From positions 1 through 47,641 of the forward strand of contig VGHR01000010.1 of the NCBI GenBank assembly GCA_016868205.1: a stretch of 47,641 nt of DNA. The letters run 5' to 3'. This document shows, piece by piece, positions 8,665 through 19,233 of the stretch (positions within the stretch are counted from its first letter, which is position 1; every line of letters starts with the position of its first letter). This DNA comes from Betaproteobacteria bacterium. GTDB taxonomy: Bacteria > Pseudomonadota > Gammaproteobacteria > Burkholderiales > Burkholderiaceae_C. The position numbers and the translations under genes are program-made. Below the pieces are notes generated by a model. That model was not told the origin of the DNA, made no database searches, and saw nothing but the letters and a program-made list of their open reading frames with translations.

Positions 8665-8692
8665 AGATGGGGACGGGGCCGCCGATTTCAAG
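8665..8692 (-). promoter_or_regulatory. Sigma-32 heat-shock promoter of grpE
   Basis: On the minus strand CTTGAAA (plus 8686-8692), a 13-base spacer, then CCCCATCT (plus 8665-8672): a full match to the sigma-32 consensus, in the short gap between marR and grpE. It also fixes the grpE start at 8631. No CIRCE repeat is visible, so control is by sigma-32 rather than HrcA. Confidence 0.88.
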
Positions 8693-8717
8693 TCAGCCGG
8701 CCTATGCGGTCGCGTAA

Positions 8718-9227
8718 TTACAAGTAGATCTTGCGCAACAAGCTCTTGAGCGTTCCTTGCTCCTTCGGCGAGAGCCTGTGGGCCACGCCTTCTTCCAGTG
8801 CTCGGGCTGTGCTCTCGGCCTCGTTCATCAAGGCGTGCCCCTGTGGCGTCAGGTGAAGTCCCTGGGCGCGACGGTCGCTCGGGTGGGGGCGGCGTTCGAG
8901 CAGGCCGCGCTGCTCGAACTGGTTGATGATGCCCACCATATTGGGCGGCAGCAGTCCCAGAGCGTTGCAGAGCTGACGGGCCGTCACCCCGGGGTTGTGG
9001 TGGATCAAGGAGAGCACAGAGAAGTCGACCGGCCGCAGTTCGAAAGGCGCCATGCCCTCGAGGAAGACGCTGATGACCGCCAGCGCGGCGCGGCGCGCGT
9101 TGTAGCCGATCAGGCTTTCCAGAAAGCGGGCGTCGAGCTGCTCCGAAGCGCCTACGCCGGGTCGGCCTGTCGATGTTTCGCAGGCTTGGCTCTCTTGTGG
9201 CCTGCGCTCAGTCTTGAAGTCCTTCAC
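8718..9227 (-). CDS. MarR family transcriptional regulator
   Basis: 169 residues with a central winged helix-turn-helix (about residues 70-130): TARQLCNALGLLPPNMVGII is the helix-turn-helix and ERRPHPSDRRAQGLHLTPQG the wing with the family's DxRxxxLxLT-like motif. It is the last gene of the six-gene phenylpropanoid operon. MarR proteins of this kind (CouR, FerC, HcaR) repress hydroxycinnamate operons and release DNA on binding the CoA ester. The palindrome at 14457-14477 before the first gene of the operon is its likely site, which would make the operon autoregulated. The effector is inferred from context. Confidence 0.88.
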   Translation of the reverse strand: MKDFKTERRPQESQACETSTGRPGVGASEQLDARFLESLIGYNARRAALAVISVFLEGMAPFELRPVDFSVLSLIHHNPGVTARQLCNALGLLPPNMVGIINQFEQRGLLERRPHPSDRRAQGLHLTPQGHALMNEAESTARALEEGVAHRLSPKEQGTLKSLLRKIYL

Positions 9228-9266
9228 GAGGTCGTCAGGAGGGCTGAAATTCGGAAATCAGAGGCT

Positions 9267-9686
9267 TTAAAGGCATCGGGTCTTGATGTCGTGTGGAACG
9301 GGGATGGCCTTGATGCGCGACGGGTCGTCGGGATGTCGAATACAAAAGGCCCGCACTTCGGTGCCCTCGCAAAGCACCGTGTCTCCCCGCTTGACCTGGT
9401 GGCGGTGCACGAAGACTTTTTCGCGCCACTCCTGGATGCCGGTGTAGACCTGTAAGCGCTCGCCGTAGGTGGCCGGGCGTATGAAGCGAGTCTGAATTTC
9501 CAGCAGCGGGGTCCCGATGATGCCCGTGGTCTTGCTGAGTTCCCGCCATGGCGGAATGCCGCACTGGATGAAAAAATTCAGCGAGGCCGCATCCATCCAC
9601 TTCGAAAAATTGGGGAAGAACACGATACCGGCCGGATCGCAGTCGCCGAACATCACCTCTACCTCGTAAATCACCGTTTTACTCAT
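9267..9686 (-). CDS. Hotdog-fold acyl-CoA thioesterase, 4-hydroxybenzoyl-CoA thioesterase-like
   Basis: 139 residues from ATG 9686 (MSKTVIYEVEVMFGDCDPAG). The motif FGDCDPAGIVFFPNFSKWMD, with the catalytic aspartate in the DPAG segment, is that of Pseudomonas-type 4-hydroxybenzoyl-CoA thioesterases. A longer frame upstream only overlaps the dehydrogenase gene. The gene follows the SDR gene by 13 bases. In the operon it probably frees 4-hydroxybenzoate, vanillate or a related acid from the CoA ester left after thiolysis. Substrate is inferred from the motif and neighbours. Confidence 0.88.
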   Translation of the reverse strand: MSKTVIYEVEVMFGDCDPAGIVFFPNFSKWMDAASLNFFIQCGIPPWRELSKTTGIIGTPLLEIQTRFIRPATYGERLQVYTGIQEWREKVFVHRHQVKRGDTVLCEGTEVRAFCIRHPDDPSRIKAIPVPHDIKTRCL

Positions 9687-9699
9687 GTTTGTCCTGTAG

Positions 9700-10464
9700 C
9701 TAGCGCGGCGCCATACGCAGGGCTCCATCAAGGCGTATGGTTTCGCCGTTGAGGTGATCGTTATGCACGATGTGGGCAGCCAGTTCGGCAAATTCTTCAG
9801 GCTTGCCCAGCCGCTGAGGAAAGGGAATGCTGGCCGCCAAGGAGGCCTGCACCGTCTCGGGCAGGGTGCGCAGCAGGGGCGTGGCAAACAGGCCGGGGGC
9901 GATGGTGCAGACCCGTATGCCGTACTGAGCCAGATCGCGCGCCATGGGCAGGGTCATACCCACAATGCCTGCCTTGGAGGCGCTGTAAGCCTGCTGGCCC
10001 ACCTGACCGTCAAAGGCGGCTACTGAGGCGGTCATCACCATGACCCCTCGTAGCCCATCTTGCAGGGGCTCGAGGCGGGCGCACGCGGCGGCGAACAGGC
10101 GCGCCGCGTTATAGCTGCCGATGAGATTGACCCGGACCACTTTGTCGAAGTCGGCCAGCGGTGCAGCCTGACCCTCCTTGTCGACGACTCGCTTGGCTGT
10201 TCCGATGCCGGCCATGTGCATCAGGATGCGGGCCGGGCCGTGCGCCCCGGAGGCCGCTGCGAGTGCCAGACTCATGCTGCGCTCATCACTGACATCGCAG
10301 GCCACTGCCAGACCGTCAATGTCGCGGGCCACCCGCTCAGCTTGATCGAGTTGTAGATCGAGGACCGCCACCTGGGCGCCCAGGCGTGCCAATTCCCGGG
10401 CAGTGGCTTCTCCCAAGCCGGACCCACCGCCCGTGACGAGGGCTGAAGTACCTTCAATTTTCAT
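9700..10464 (-). CDS. SDR family 3-hydroxyacyl-CoA dehydrogenase
   Basis: 254 residues of the classical short-chain dehydrogenase fold: NAD-binding TGGGSGLG near residue 11, the catalytic Tyr and Lys in YSASKAG near 160, and the C-terminal GETIRLDGALRMAPR. It resembles type II 3-hydroxyacyl-CoA dehydrogenases (HSD17B10-like). Between a thiolase and a thioesterase gene its job is probably the NAD-dependent oxidation of a 3-hydroxy-3-aryl-propionyl-CoA. A close paralogue is encoded at 19234-19992; both end in the same IRxDGAxRMAPR tail. Confidence 0.92.
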   Translation of the reverse strand: MKIEGTSALVTGGGSGLGEATARELARLGAQVAVLDLQLDQAERVARDIDGLAVACDVSDERSMSLALAAASGAHGPARILMHMAGIGTAKRVVDKEGQAAPLADFDKVVRVNLIGSYNAARLFAAACARLEPLQDGLRGVMVMTASVAAFDGQVGQQAYSASKAGIVGMTLPMARDLAQYGIRVCTIAPGLFATPLLRTLPETVQASLAASIPFPQRLGKPEEFAELAAHIVHNDHLNGETIRLDGALRMAPR

Positions 10465-10490
10465 CGGTCATCCTTTAAGGGGGCTGGCCC

Positions 10491-11744
10491 TCAGGTCGGG
10501 GCATCGGGGTTTTCAATCAGTAAGGCGATGCCTTGGCCGCCGCCCACACAAGCGCTCGCGATGCCCCAGCGATGGGCCGAGCGTCTCAGTTCGCGTGCCA
10601 GGGTGAGGGTTAAGCGTACGCCGGTGCAGGCCAGCGGATGGCCCAGAGCGATGGCACCACCATTGACATTGAGGCGATGCAAGTTCAAGCCGAGCTCACG
10701 ACTGACTGCGAGGGTTTGGGCGCCCTGTGCTTCGTTGATCTCGAAGCGGCCGATCTGTGCCAGGCTCAAGCCGCATCGATCGAGCAGCAGGCGTATGGCC
10801 GGCGCCGGCCCGATGCCCATGATTTCGGGGGGAACGCCCACGACGGCGGCAGCCACCACCCGGGCTATCGGTTTTTGGGTTCGTGACCGCGCATAGGCCC
10901 CCGATGCGACCACGCAAGCGGCCGCTCCATCGACCAAAGCCGAGCTGTTGCCGCCGGTTTGCACCCCCCCTTCATACACGGGCTTGAGGCGGGCCAGCAC
11001 CTCGACGGGTGAGACGCGCGGGTGGGTGTCTGTTGCCACTTCGCCGGCTTTGCCCTGCAGCGAAATGCCGCGCGGTCTGTAACCTTCAATCAGGAATTTT
11101 TCGCTGATCACCGGAACGATTTCGCCGGCGTGAAAGCCGCTCTGTTGCGCCGCGACCGCCTTGGCAAAAGAATCAGAGGCGAACTGATCCACCTCCTCGC
11201 GGGTGATGTTGTACTGACGCGCTAGGTTCTCGGCGGTTTGAATCATGTTGATGCCGGCCGCCGGATCTTTCAGTGCCTCCCACATATAGTCCTTAAAGCC
11301 CACGGGTGCACCCAGCTTGAATCCGCTGCGGTGATCGAAGGCTGCAATCGGATTGCGTGTCATGCTTTCCGTTCCGACCACCAGAGCGGCCTCACAGATC
11401 CCGGCTTGAATCTGCTCGCCGGCTTGTCGGAACAGCTCAAAGCCCGTGCCGCAGATGCGTTGGGCCATCAGCGCCGGCACCGCCTGCGGGACGCCGGCAT
11501 ACAGTCCAATGTGACGCGGCAGTACGAACTGGTCGAAGTCGCCTGGGGCCATGTTGCCGGTGATGACCGAGCCTATGTCTGCGGCCTCCACTTCGGCGCG
11601 CTTGAGCGCCTCGCGCGCGACCTTGATGCCCAGGTCAGTGGGGGAGACATGGCCGAGGGCGCCGCAGTAATCGACCATCGGCGTGCGCACGCCCTCATAC
11701 ATCCAGATGTCTTCAAAGGCGTTGTAGAAACCGTTTGAGGCCAT
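10491..11744 (-). CDS. Thiolase (acetyl-CoA acyltransferase)
   Basis: 417 residues from ATG 11744 (MASNGFYNAFEDIWMYEG). An in-frame extension upstream overlaps the ligase gene and has no thiolase features. The nucleophilic cysteine is in QRICGTGFELF (near residue 90); the C-terminal catalytic motifs are GHPLACTG and CVGGGQG, so all active-site residues are present. It cleaves 3-ketoacyl-CoA with CoA to acetyl-CoA and a shortened acyl-CoA. Given the adjacent feruloyl-CoA-synthetase-like ligase, the substrate is probably a 3-keto-3-aryl-propionyl-CoA. It is 16 bases from the ligase gene. Confidence 0.93.
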   Translation of the reverse strand: MASNGFYNAFEDIWMYEGVRTPMVDYCGALGHVSPTDLGIKVAREALKRAEVEAADIGSVITGNMAPGDFDQFVLPRHIGLYAGVPQAVPALMAQRICGTGFELFRQAGEQIQAGICEAALVVGTESMTRNPIAAFDHRSGFKLGAPVGFKDYMWEALKDPAAGINMIQTAENLARQYNITREEVDQFASDSFAKAVAAQQSGFHAGEIVPVISEKFLIEGYRPRGISLQGKAGEVATDTHPRVSPVEVLARLKPVYEGGVQTGGNSSALVDGAAACVVASGAYARSRTQKPIARVVAAAVVGVPPEIMGIGPAPAIRLLLDRCGLSLAQIGRFEINEAQGAQTLAVSRELGLNLHRLNVNGGAIALGHPLACTGVRLTLTLARELRRSAHRWGIASACVGGGQGIALLIENPDAPT

Positions 11745-11760
11745 GTTTGCGTCTCTGGTC

Positions 11761-13614
11761 TTAGTGTTGGGGTTTGATGATGGGGGTGAGGGTGTCCTGA
11801 TGCAGGGCGTCGACCAGGGCAGCGCGGTGGTGCAGCACGGCGCGTTGGTTGATCGAACCTTTGTCGGTGACTTCCCCCTTATCGAGGGTGGGCGGCTCGG
11901 AAAGCAGGCAAAGCCGGGCGATCCGATTGGCACTTCCGGTGGCCGAGGCGGCTAATGTGTTCACGATATCCTGAAATTTGGCGAGTACCGGCGGGCTGAC
12001 CAGAACATCGGCCAGGGGCGTCTCGGCGGGCAATCGGCTGAGGCTGCGCACGGCGGGCGCAGGAAACACCAGGGCGCCGAGTTCCTTCATGTTCAGGCCT
12101 GTGATGACCACATCCTGTACATAGGGAGCGCCGGCGGCAATGATCTTGGCCCTCAGGGGCCCGACGCTGACGAAGGTGCCGGTGGCGAGTTTGAAGTCTT
12201 CTGCGATTCGCCCATCGAACTTCAGTCCGAGATGCGGGTTGGCCGGATCGATCCAGAGCACCGCATCGCCCGTCTTGAAAAAGCCTTCCTCATCGAAGGC
12301 CTCGGCCGTCTCCTGCGCGGCCCGCCAGTAGCCTGGCGTGATGTTGGGGCCCCGGTAGCGAACTTCGGTTTTGCCGTCTATCGGCACCAATTTGAGCTCA
12401 AGTCCCGGGGTGGGCAGGCCCAGGTCCCCGGCCTTCACATGAGGATTGGTGACGAAGATACCGAAAGGGCTTGATTCGGTCATGCCCAATCCGGTACCCA
12501 TGACAATGCGCTGGCCAATCTCGCGCTCTTGGCTCTCGTAAAGGCTGTCCCAAATAGGTTGGGCCAGCGCGGCGCCCGCATAAAAGAACATTCGCACCCG
12601 GGCCAGCAGCGTCTTGCGCAGGGCAGCGTCGGTTTTCATCGCGTTGGCGATGGCCTCAAAGCCGGTGGGCACATTGAAGTAAACCGTGGGCGAGATCTCG
12701 CGCAGATTGCGCAGGGTTTCGTGCATCAGGGCCGGGGTCGGCTTGCCGTCATCAATGTAGAGCGTGCCTCCGTGGAAGACCACCATACCAAAGTTGTGGT
12801 TGCCGCCGAAGGTGTGGTTCCAGGGCAGCCAGTCGACCAAGACCAGATCCTGCTCGGCCAACACCGGCATGGATTGGGTCATTTGCTGTTGATTGGCGCA
12901 CCACATCCGATGGGTGTTGATGACCGCCTTGGGTAGTTTGGTCGAGCCGCTGGTGAATAGGAACTTGACGATCGTCTGCGGGCCGGTGGCGGCGCGGGCC
13001 TGGTCGACGGCGTCGGTCACCGGGGTTGCGCACAACGATTCAAAGCTCAAGCAGGACCGGCCGGGTACATCGCCCTCGGCCATGACGATCTGCATATCCT
13101 CAGAGGCCGAGGCGAGGATGGCCTTGGCATAACGCGAGTCCTGCGCAAACAGCAGCCCCGGGGTCACCGTTTTGAGCACATGTTTGAGCTTGTCGTAGTC
13201 CACGCTGACCAGGCTGTAAGGCGGGGAGACCGGCGTGTAGGGGACGCCCACGATCATGCAGCCCAGCGCCATGAGGGCGTGCTCCAGACTGTTTTCGCTA
13301 AGGATGGCCACCGGCCTGTCGGCGGTCAGGCCTCGATCGATCAGGCCTTGGGCAATCGCCCGCGCGCGCTGCCACGCGTGGCCGTAGCTCAGGTGCTGCC
13401 AGTCTCCCCGGCTGCCATCGGCTTGCAGGACGCGTCGGGCCATGAAGGTCTGCTCGGGTTTAAGTGCGGCCCAGTGCGCCAGCCGATCGCTGAGTCTTTC
13501 GGGGAAGGGTTGCAGGTCTTGATCGGCCTGCATGTAGCGCACGGCATCCTCGCCCTCGCGAAGCTGAACGCGGGTGACACCGAAACGAAGAGGGCGAAAG
13601 GTCGCTGCCGTCAT
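11761..13614 (-). CDS. fcs: Feruloyl-CoA synthetase-like acyl-CoA ligase
   Basis: 617 residues of the ANL adenylating family. The AMP-binding P-loop reads FTSGSTKLPKAVINTHRMW near residues 215-235; the usual glycine after TSGST is lysine here. The ATP-binding core GTGLGMTESSP is near 375, and the hinge/adenylate region lies around TEVRYRGPNITPGYWR and ETAEAFDEEGFFKTGDAVLW. Length and the FTSGST...PKAVINTHRM segment match the feruloyl-CoA synthase subfamily rather than FadD. It would activate a hydroxycinnamic acid to its CoA thioester for the hydratase, dehydrogenase and thiolase in the same operon. Specificity is inferred. Confidence 0.85.
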   Translation of the reverse strand: MTAATFRPLRFGVTRVQLREGEDAVRYMQADQDLQPFPERLSDRLAHWAALKPEQTFMARRVLQADGSRGDWQHLSYGHAWQRARAIAQGLIDRGLTADRPVAILSENSLEHALMALGCMIVGVPYTPVSPPYSLVSVDYDKLKHVLKTVTPGLLFAQDSRYAKAILASASEDMQIVMAEGDVPGRSCLSFESLCATPVTDAVDQARAATGPQTIVKFLFTSGSTKLPKAVINTHRMWCANQQQMTQSMPVLAEQDLVLVDWLPWNHTFGGNHNFGMVVFHGGTLYIDDGKPTPALMHETLRNLREISPTVYFNVPTGFEAIANAMKTDAALRKTLLARVRMFFYAGAALAQPIWDSLYESQEREIGQRIVMGTGLGMTESSPFGIFVTNPHVKAGDLGLPTPGLELKLVPIDGKTEVRYRGPNITPGYWRAAQETAEAFDEEGFFKTGDAVLWIDPANPHLGLKFDGRIAEDFKLATGTFVSVGPLRAKIIAAGAPYVQDVVITGLNMKELGALVFPAPAVRSLSRLPAETPLADVLVSPPVLAKFQDIVNTLAASATGSANRIARLCLLSEPPTLDKGEVTDKGSINQRAVLHHRAALVDALHQDTLTPIIKPQH

Positions 13615-13642
13615 GCCATGGGCTCCGGGATCGGTTGGAGGG

Positions 13643-14428
13643 TCAAGAGGTTTTCTGCACCTTCGCCGCCTTGCCTTCCAGGAAGGCGCGCACCCGCGCC
13701 TTGGCTTGCGGAGCGGATTGGGCGATCGAGGAGACCAGGGCTTCCGTCATGAAACCGTGATCGGCCGGCTGCTCAGCAATCCGAGGCAGCACCTGGATGA
13801 GGGCATAGTTGGTCATGGGCGCGTTACCCGCCACCTGCCGCGCCAGTTCCAGGGCCTTCTCCAGGGCTAGGCCCGGTGGGACGAGATACTGAGCCAAGCC
13901 AAGGCGCTCACCGTCGAAGGCGTTGTAGACCCGACCGGTCAGCATCATGTCGGTCATTCGCGCCACGCCGATCAGGCGTGGAATGCGAACCGATCCCCCG
14001 CCGCCGACAAAGATACCCCGTGAGCCTTCGGGAAGCGCGAAGAAGCTGCTTTCGTCGGCGACCCGGATGTGGCAGGCGCTGGCCAACTCCAGCCCACCGC
14101 CGACCACGGCCCCATGCAGCGCGGCAATCACCGGGACCGGGCCGTACTGCACCCGATCCAAAGCAGCATGCCACATCCGTGAATGGTGCAGCCCCTCGGT
14201 GGCATCGCGCTCTTGCAGTTCCGATAGGTCCAGGCCCGCACAAAAATGTTCGCCCTGTCCATCGATCACCGCAACGCGTACGCCCTTGGGCAGGTTTTCG
14301 AAGGTCGCTCGCAGCGCCAGAATCAGCGCATCGTTGATCGCATTGCGTTTGTGCGGCCGGGTCAGGCGAATGAGGGCGATTTCTTGCTGTTCGCCCTGCA
14401 ACTGGAGTTCGAGTTCAGGGTGTGTCAT
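13643..14428 (-). CDS. Enoyl-CoA hydratase/isomerase family protein
   Basis: 261 residues from ATG 14428 (MTHPELELQLQGE); a TTG six codons upstream is less likely. Crotonase features are present: RPHKRNAIND near the N-terminus, the oxyanion segment HFCAGLDL near 65, VVGGGLELASACHIRVAD near 110 and FALPEGSRGIFVGGGGSVRI near 130, with glutamates at both catalytic positions. As first gene of the operon it probably hydrates the cinnamoyl-CoA double bond. A hydratase-lyase (retro-aldol) activity cannot be excluded, but the thiolase and dehydrogenase genes favour the beta-oxidative route. Confidence 0.9.
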   Translation of the reverse strand: MTHPELELQLQGEQQEIALIRLTRPHKRNAINDALILALRATFENLPKGVRVAVIDGQGEHFCAGLDLSELQERDATEGLHHSRMWHAALDRVQYGPVPVIAALHGAVVGGGLELASACHIRVADESSFFALPEGSRGIFVGGGGSVRIPRLIGVARMTDMMLTGRVYNAFDGERLGLAQYLVPPGLALEKALELARQVAGNAPMTNYALIQVLPRIAEQPADHGFMTEALVSSIAQSAPQAKARVRAFLEGKAAKVQKTS

Positions 14429-14456
14429 GGTCGGCTTGAGCGTCAAAGGCCTTATT

Positions 14457-14477
14457 TTAGTTATGTTAAATAACTAA
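14457..14477. promoter_or_regulatory. Palindromic operator, probable MarR site of the phenylpropanoid operon
   Basis: TTAGTTAT, five bases, ATAACTAA: a perfect 8-bp inverted repeat, 28 bases upstream of the hydratase start and within the only promoter region of the six-gene operon. Size and base composition suit a MarR dimer. The MarR gene is the last gene of this same operon. Confidence 0.72.
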
Positions 14478-14557
14478 TTGGAAGCGGCTTGAGCGACTCG
14501 TTGCCTGGGGTTAACCCTTAATTTCACCCGGAAAATGAGCTTTTTTGCACGGCGAGC

Positions 14558-14582
14558 AAAAAAAGCCGGGCAGGGCCCGGCT
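14558..14582 (-). terminator. Rho-independent terminator of rpoD
   Basis: On the minus strand, 22 bases past the rpoD stop, AGCCGGGC and GCCCGGCT form an 8-bp stem with a short loop, followed by seven T. It separates rpoD from the phenylpropanoid operon. Confidence 0.92.
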
Positions 14583-14604
14583 CAGGCAGCGTCTGGCTTG
14601 TGGC

Positions 14605-17049
<2,445 letters not shown>

Positions 17050-17076
17050 GGTCAGTCTCTCGGGCGGTATGAAAAG

Positions 17077-17095
17077 CCCCGGGGCCGTCCCGAGG
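17077..17095 (-). terminator. Terminator-like hairpin in the rpoD leader
   Basis: On the minus strand CCTCGGG (plus 17089-17095) pairs with CCCGGGG (plus 17077-17083) around a five-base loop; CTTTTC follows. It is about 28 bases before the rpoD start, so it could be a weak attenuator or the end of the dnaG transcript. The U run is short, so strength is doubtful. Confidence 0.4.
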
Positions 17096-17324
17096 CGGTC
17101 TGCAATGCGATTGAACGGGCAATTCGGGGAGGTCGGACGGCTGCGAGCCTACCGATGCGCCGTACTGTCGATTCCGCATAAGCGGCAGCCCGGGCAGGGG
17201 GAGACGGGGCGAACATTTGGAGTGCAGTCCTTGCGGAGGGGCGGGCTCTTCGATCCGAGGGGACCCTGCGTTCAGGGGAGCCGGAGCCGGAGGTGCTGCT
17301 GTCGCGATTGCCTGGGCGTGTCGG

Positions 17325-17330
17325 ATTATA
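17325..17330 (-). promoter_or_regulatory. Probable rpoD promoter -10 element
   Basis: A perfect TATAAT on the minus strand just after the dnaG stop codon, with no good -35 hexamer. It would give a leader of about 270 bases before rpoD. The remaining 17050-17347 gap is GC-rich; apart from the hairpin at 17077-17095 I see nothing clear in it. Confidence 0.5.
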
Positions 17331-17347
17331 CCTGCGCAAGGACTCGA

Positions 17348-19189
17348 TCAGGGCGAGCGCATGGCTGCAGTGAGCTCGCGCAGGCGGGCCAGGGCCTGCG
17401 GGTCGCTTGCAGCCGTTTCAGCCAGGACCTGCATTTCCCTTTGCTGCGCTTTTTTCAACAGGTCCCTCAGCATGGTTTGCGCTTCATCCCAGTCGGCCTC
17501 GATGCCCGGCGGCACCTGTTCGATCTGTCGCAGCACATAGGCTTCCTGCGCATGCCCGCGCAGCCCTTCGCGCAAGGCCGCCCAGGGCTGCGCACCCCGG
17601 TCATGGATTTGCGACTCCAGCCACGCGAACACCGGGCCGTGGGGAGAGGGCAGACCGCACAGCAGGGCGTGCTCGCGGTCGCCGAGTTGGTCCCACCAGG
17701 ACGGTTCGGTCAGCAGCATGCGCATCAAGCGATCCTCCCGGCTGGCGGGTTCGCTGCGGCCCCAGCGCTTGCGCACGGGCTCGGCCCTCGCAGCCGTCGG
17801 ATACGGGGCCGGTTGCATCGGCACCGGCGAGTCCGTGGGCCCTGCGCTCTTGCGGCGATCAGCCCGGGGCTCGGTGCGCCGCGATGGGCTCCAGATCTGC
17901 TCAAGCTCGCGGCTGTCGATTTGCACGCGCTCGGCGATGTCGCCCAGCAGCTGGCGCTTGAGCGCACCCTCCGGCAGGGCTCGCCATAAGTCGCGGGCTT
18001 GACTGGCCAGCCGCGCCCGGCCCTCTGCGTTGTCCATTTCGCAGCCCTCGCTGGCCGAATCGATCAGAAACCGACTCAGCGGCGTGGCTTTGGCCACCGC
18101 TTGTGCGAAGGCCTGCGGTCCCAATGCTCGGATGAAGCTGTCGGGATCGTGCTCCTGGGGGAGAAACAAAAACTTCACGGAGCGGGTGTCCGTGGCAAAG
18201 GGCAGCGCCGCCTCCATGGCCTTCCTTGCGGCGCGCTGACCTGCAGCGTCGCCATCGAAGCTAAACACCACCGAATCGGTGAATCGAAAGAGCTTTTGCA
18301 GGTGGTCGCTGGTGCATGCGGTGCCCAGGGTGGCCACTGCATGGGCAAAGCCCAATTGAGCCAGGGCCACCACATCCATATAGCCCTCTGTCACCAGCGC
18401 ATAGCCGCTCTCACGCAGCGCTGAGCGCGCCTCGAACAGGCCGTACAGCTCACGGCCTTTGCTGAACACCGCGGTCTCGGGTGAATTGAGGTACTTTGGT
18501 TTTTCATCGCCTAGCACCCGCCCGCCGAAGCCTATGCACTGGCCCTTGATGTTTCGTATTGGGAACATGATGCGGTCGCGAAACCGGTCGTAGCGCTTAC
18601 CCTCCCGGTTCTCGCCATCTTCGGCCGCGATCACCAGGCCTGAGTCGACCATCGCGGCGGCCGCATAGTCGGGGAACACACCGGCGAGGAACCGCCACCC
18701 CTCGGGCGCATAGCCCAGACCGAAATCTCGTGCCACCTGACCTGAAACGCCCCGGCCCTTCAGATAGTCCACCGCGCGCGGCGTTTTTTTAAGTTGGCCG
18801 GTGTAGGCCTGAACCGCCTTTTCCAGCAGTTCGCTCAAACTCGCCTGCTGCTGGCGCTGTTGGTTCTGTCGGGCCCGCTCGGCCGGGGACAGATCTTCTT
18901 CGGGGACCTGCAGACCGTGCTGTTGGGCCAGGTCTTTGACGGCCTCGGGAAAGGTCATGCCGAGGTGGTCGATCAGGAAACCGATGGCATTGCCGTTCTT
19001 GCCGCATCCAAAGCAGTGGTAGAACTGCTTGGTCGGGCTGACGGTGAAGGAGGGCGATTTCTCGCTGTGAAAAGGGCACAAGCCCGAGAAATTAGCGCCC
19101 CCTTTCTTCAGTTGCACATGGCGGCCCACGACCTCCACGATGTCGGTGCGAGCCAGCAGCTCCTGGAGAAAGGGGGTGGGTATCGCCAT
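17348..19189 (-). CDS. dnaG: DNA primase DnaG
   Basis: 613 residues from ATG 19189 (MAIPTPFLQELLARTDIVEVV); an ATG four codons earlier is possible. The CHC2 zinc-binding domain has CPFHSEKSPSF and YHCFGCGKNG (about 40-65). The catalytic core contains the TOPRIM motifs VTEGYMDVVAL near 270 and FSFDGDAAGQRAARKA near 312. The C-terminal ~150 residues are the DnaB-helicase-binding domain. It makes RNA primers at the replication fork. It sits between an SDR gene and rpoD; the usual rpsU and yqeY neighbours are missing here. Confidence 0.97.
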   Translation of the reverse strand: MAIPTPFLQELLARTDIVEVVGRHVQLKKGGANFSGLCPFHSEKSPSFTVSPTKQFYHCFGCGKNGNAIGFLIDHLGMTFPEAVKDLAQQHGLQVPEEDLSPAERARQNQQRQQQASLSELLEKAVQAYTGQLKKTPRAVDYLKGRGVSGQVARDFGLGYAPEGWRFLAGVFPDYAAAAMVDSGLVIAAEDGENREGKRYDRFRDRIMFPIRNIKGQCIGFGGRVLGDEKPKYLNSPETAVFSKGRELYGLFEARSALRESGYALVTEGYMDVVALAQLGFAHAVATLGTACTSDHLQKLFRFTDSVVFSFDGDAAGQRAARKAMEAALPFATDTRSVKFLFLPQEHDPDSFIRALGPQAFAQAVAKATPLSRFLIDSASEGCEMDNAEGRARLASQARDLWRALPEGALKRQLLGDIAERVQIDSRELEQIWSPSRRTEPRADRRKSAGPTDSPVPMQPAPYPTAARAEPVRKRWGRSEPASREDRLMRMLLTEPSWWDQLGDREHALLCGLPSPHGPVFAWLESQIHDRGAQPWAALREGLRGHAQEAYVLRQIEQVPPGIEADWDEAQTMLRDLLKKAQQREMQVLAETAASDPQALARLRELTAAMRSP

Positions 19190-19233
19190 GGCTGGAAACA
19201 TTGTAGGCAGCGCGCGTGCGCCTGCCCCAAGGC

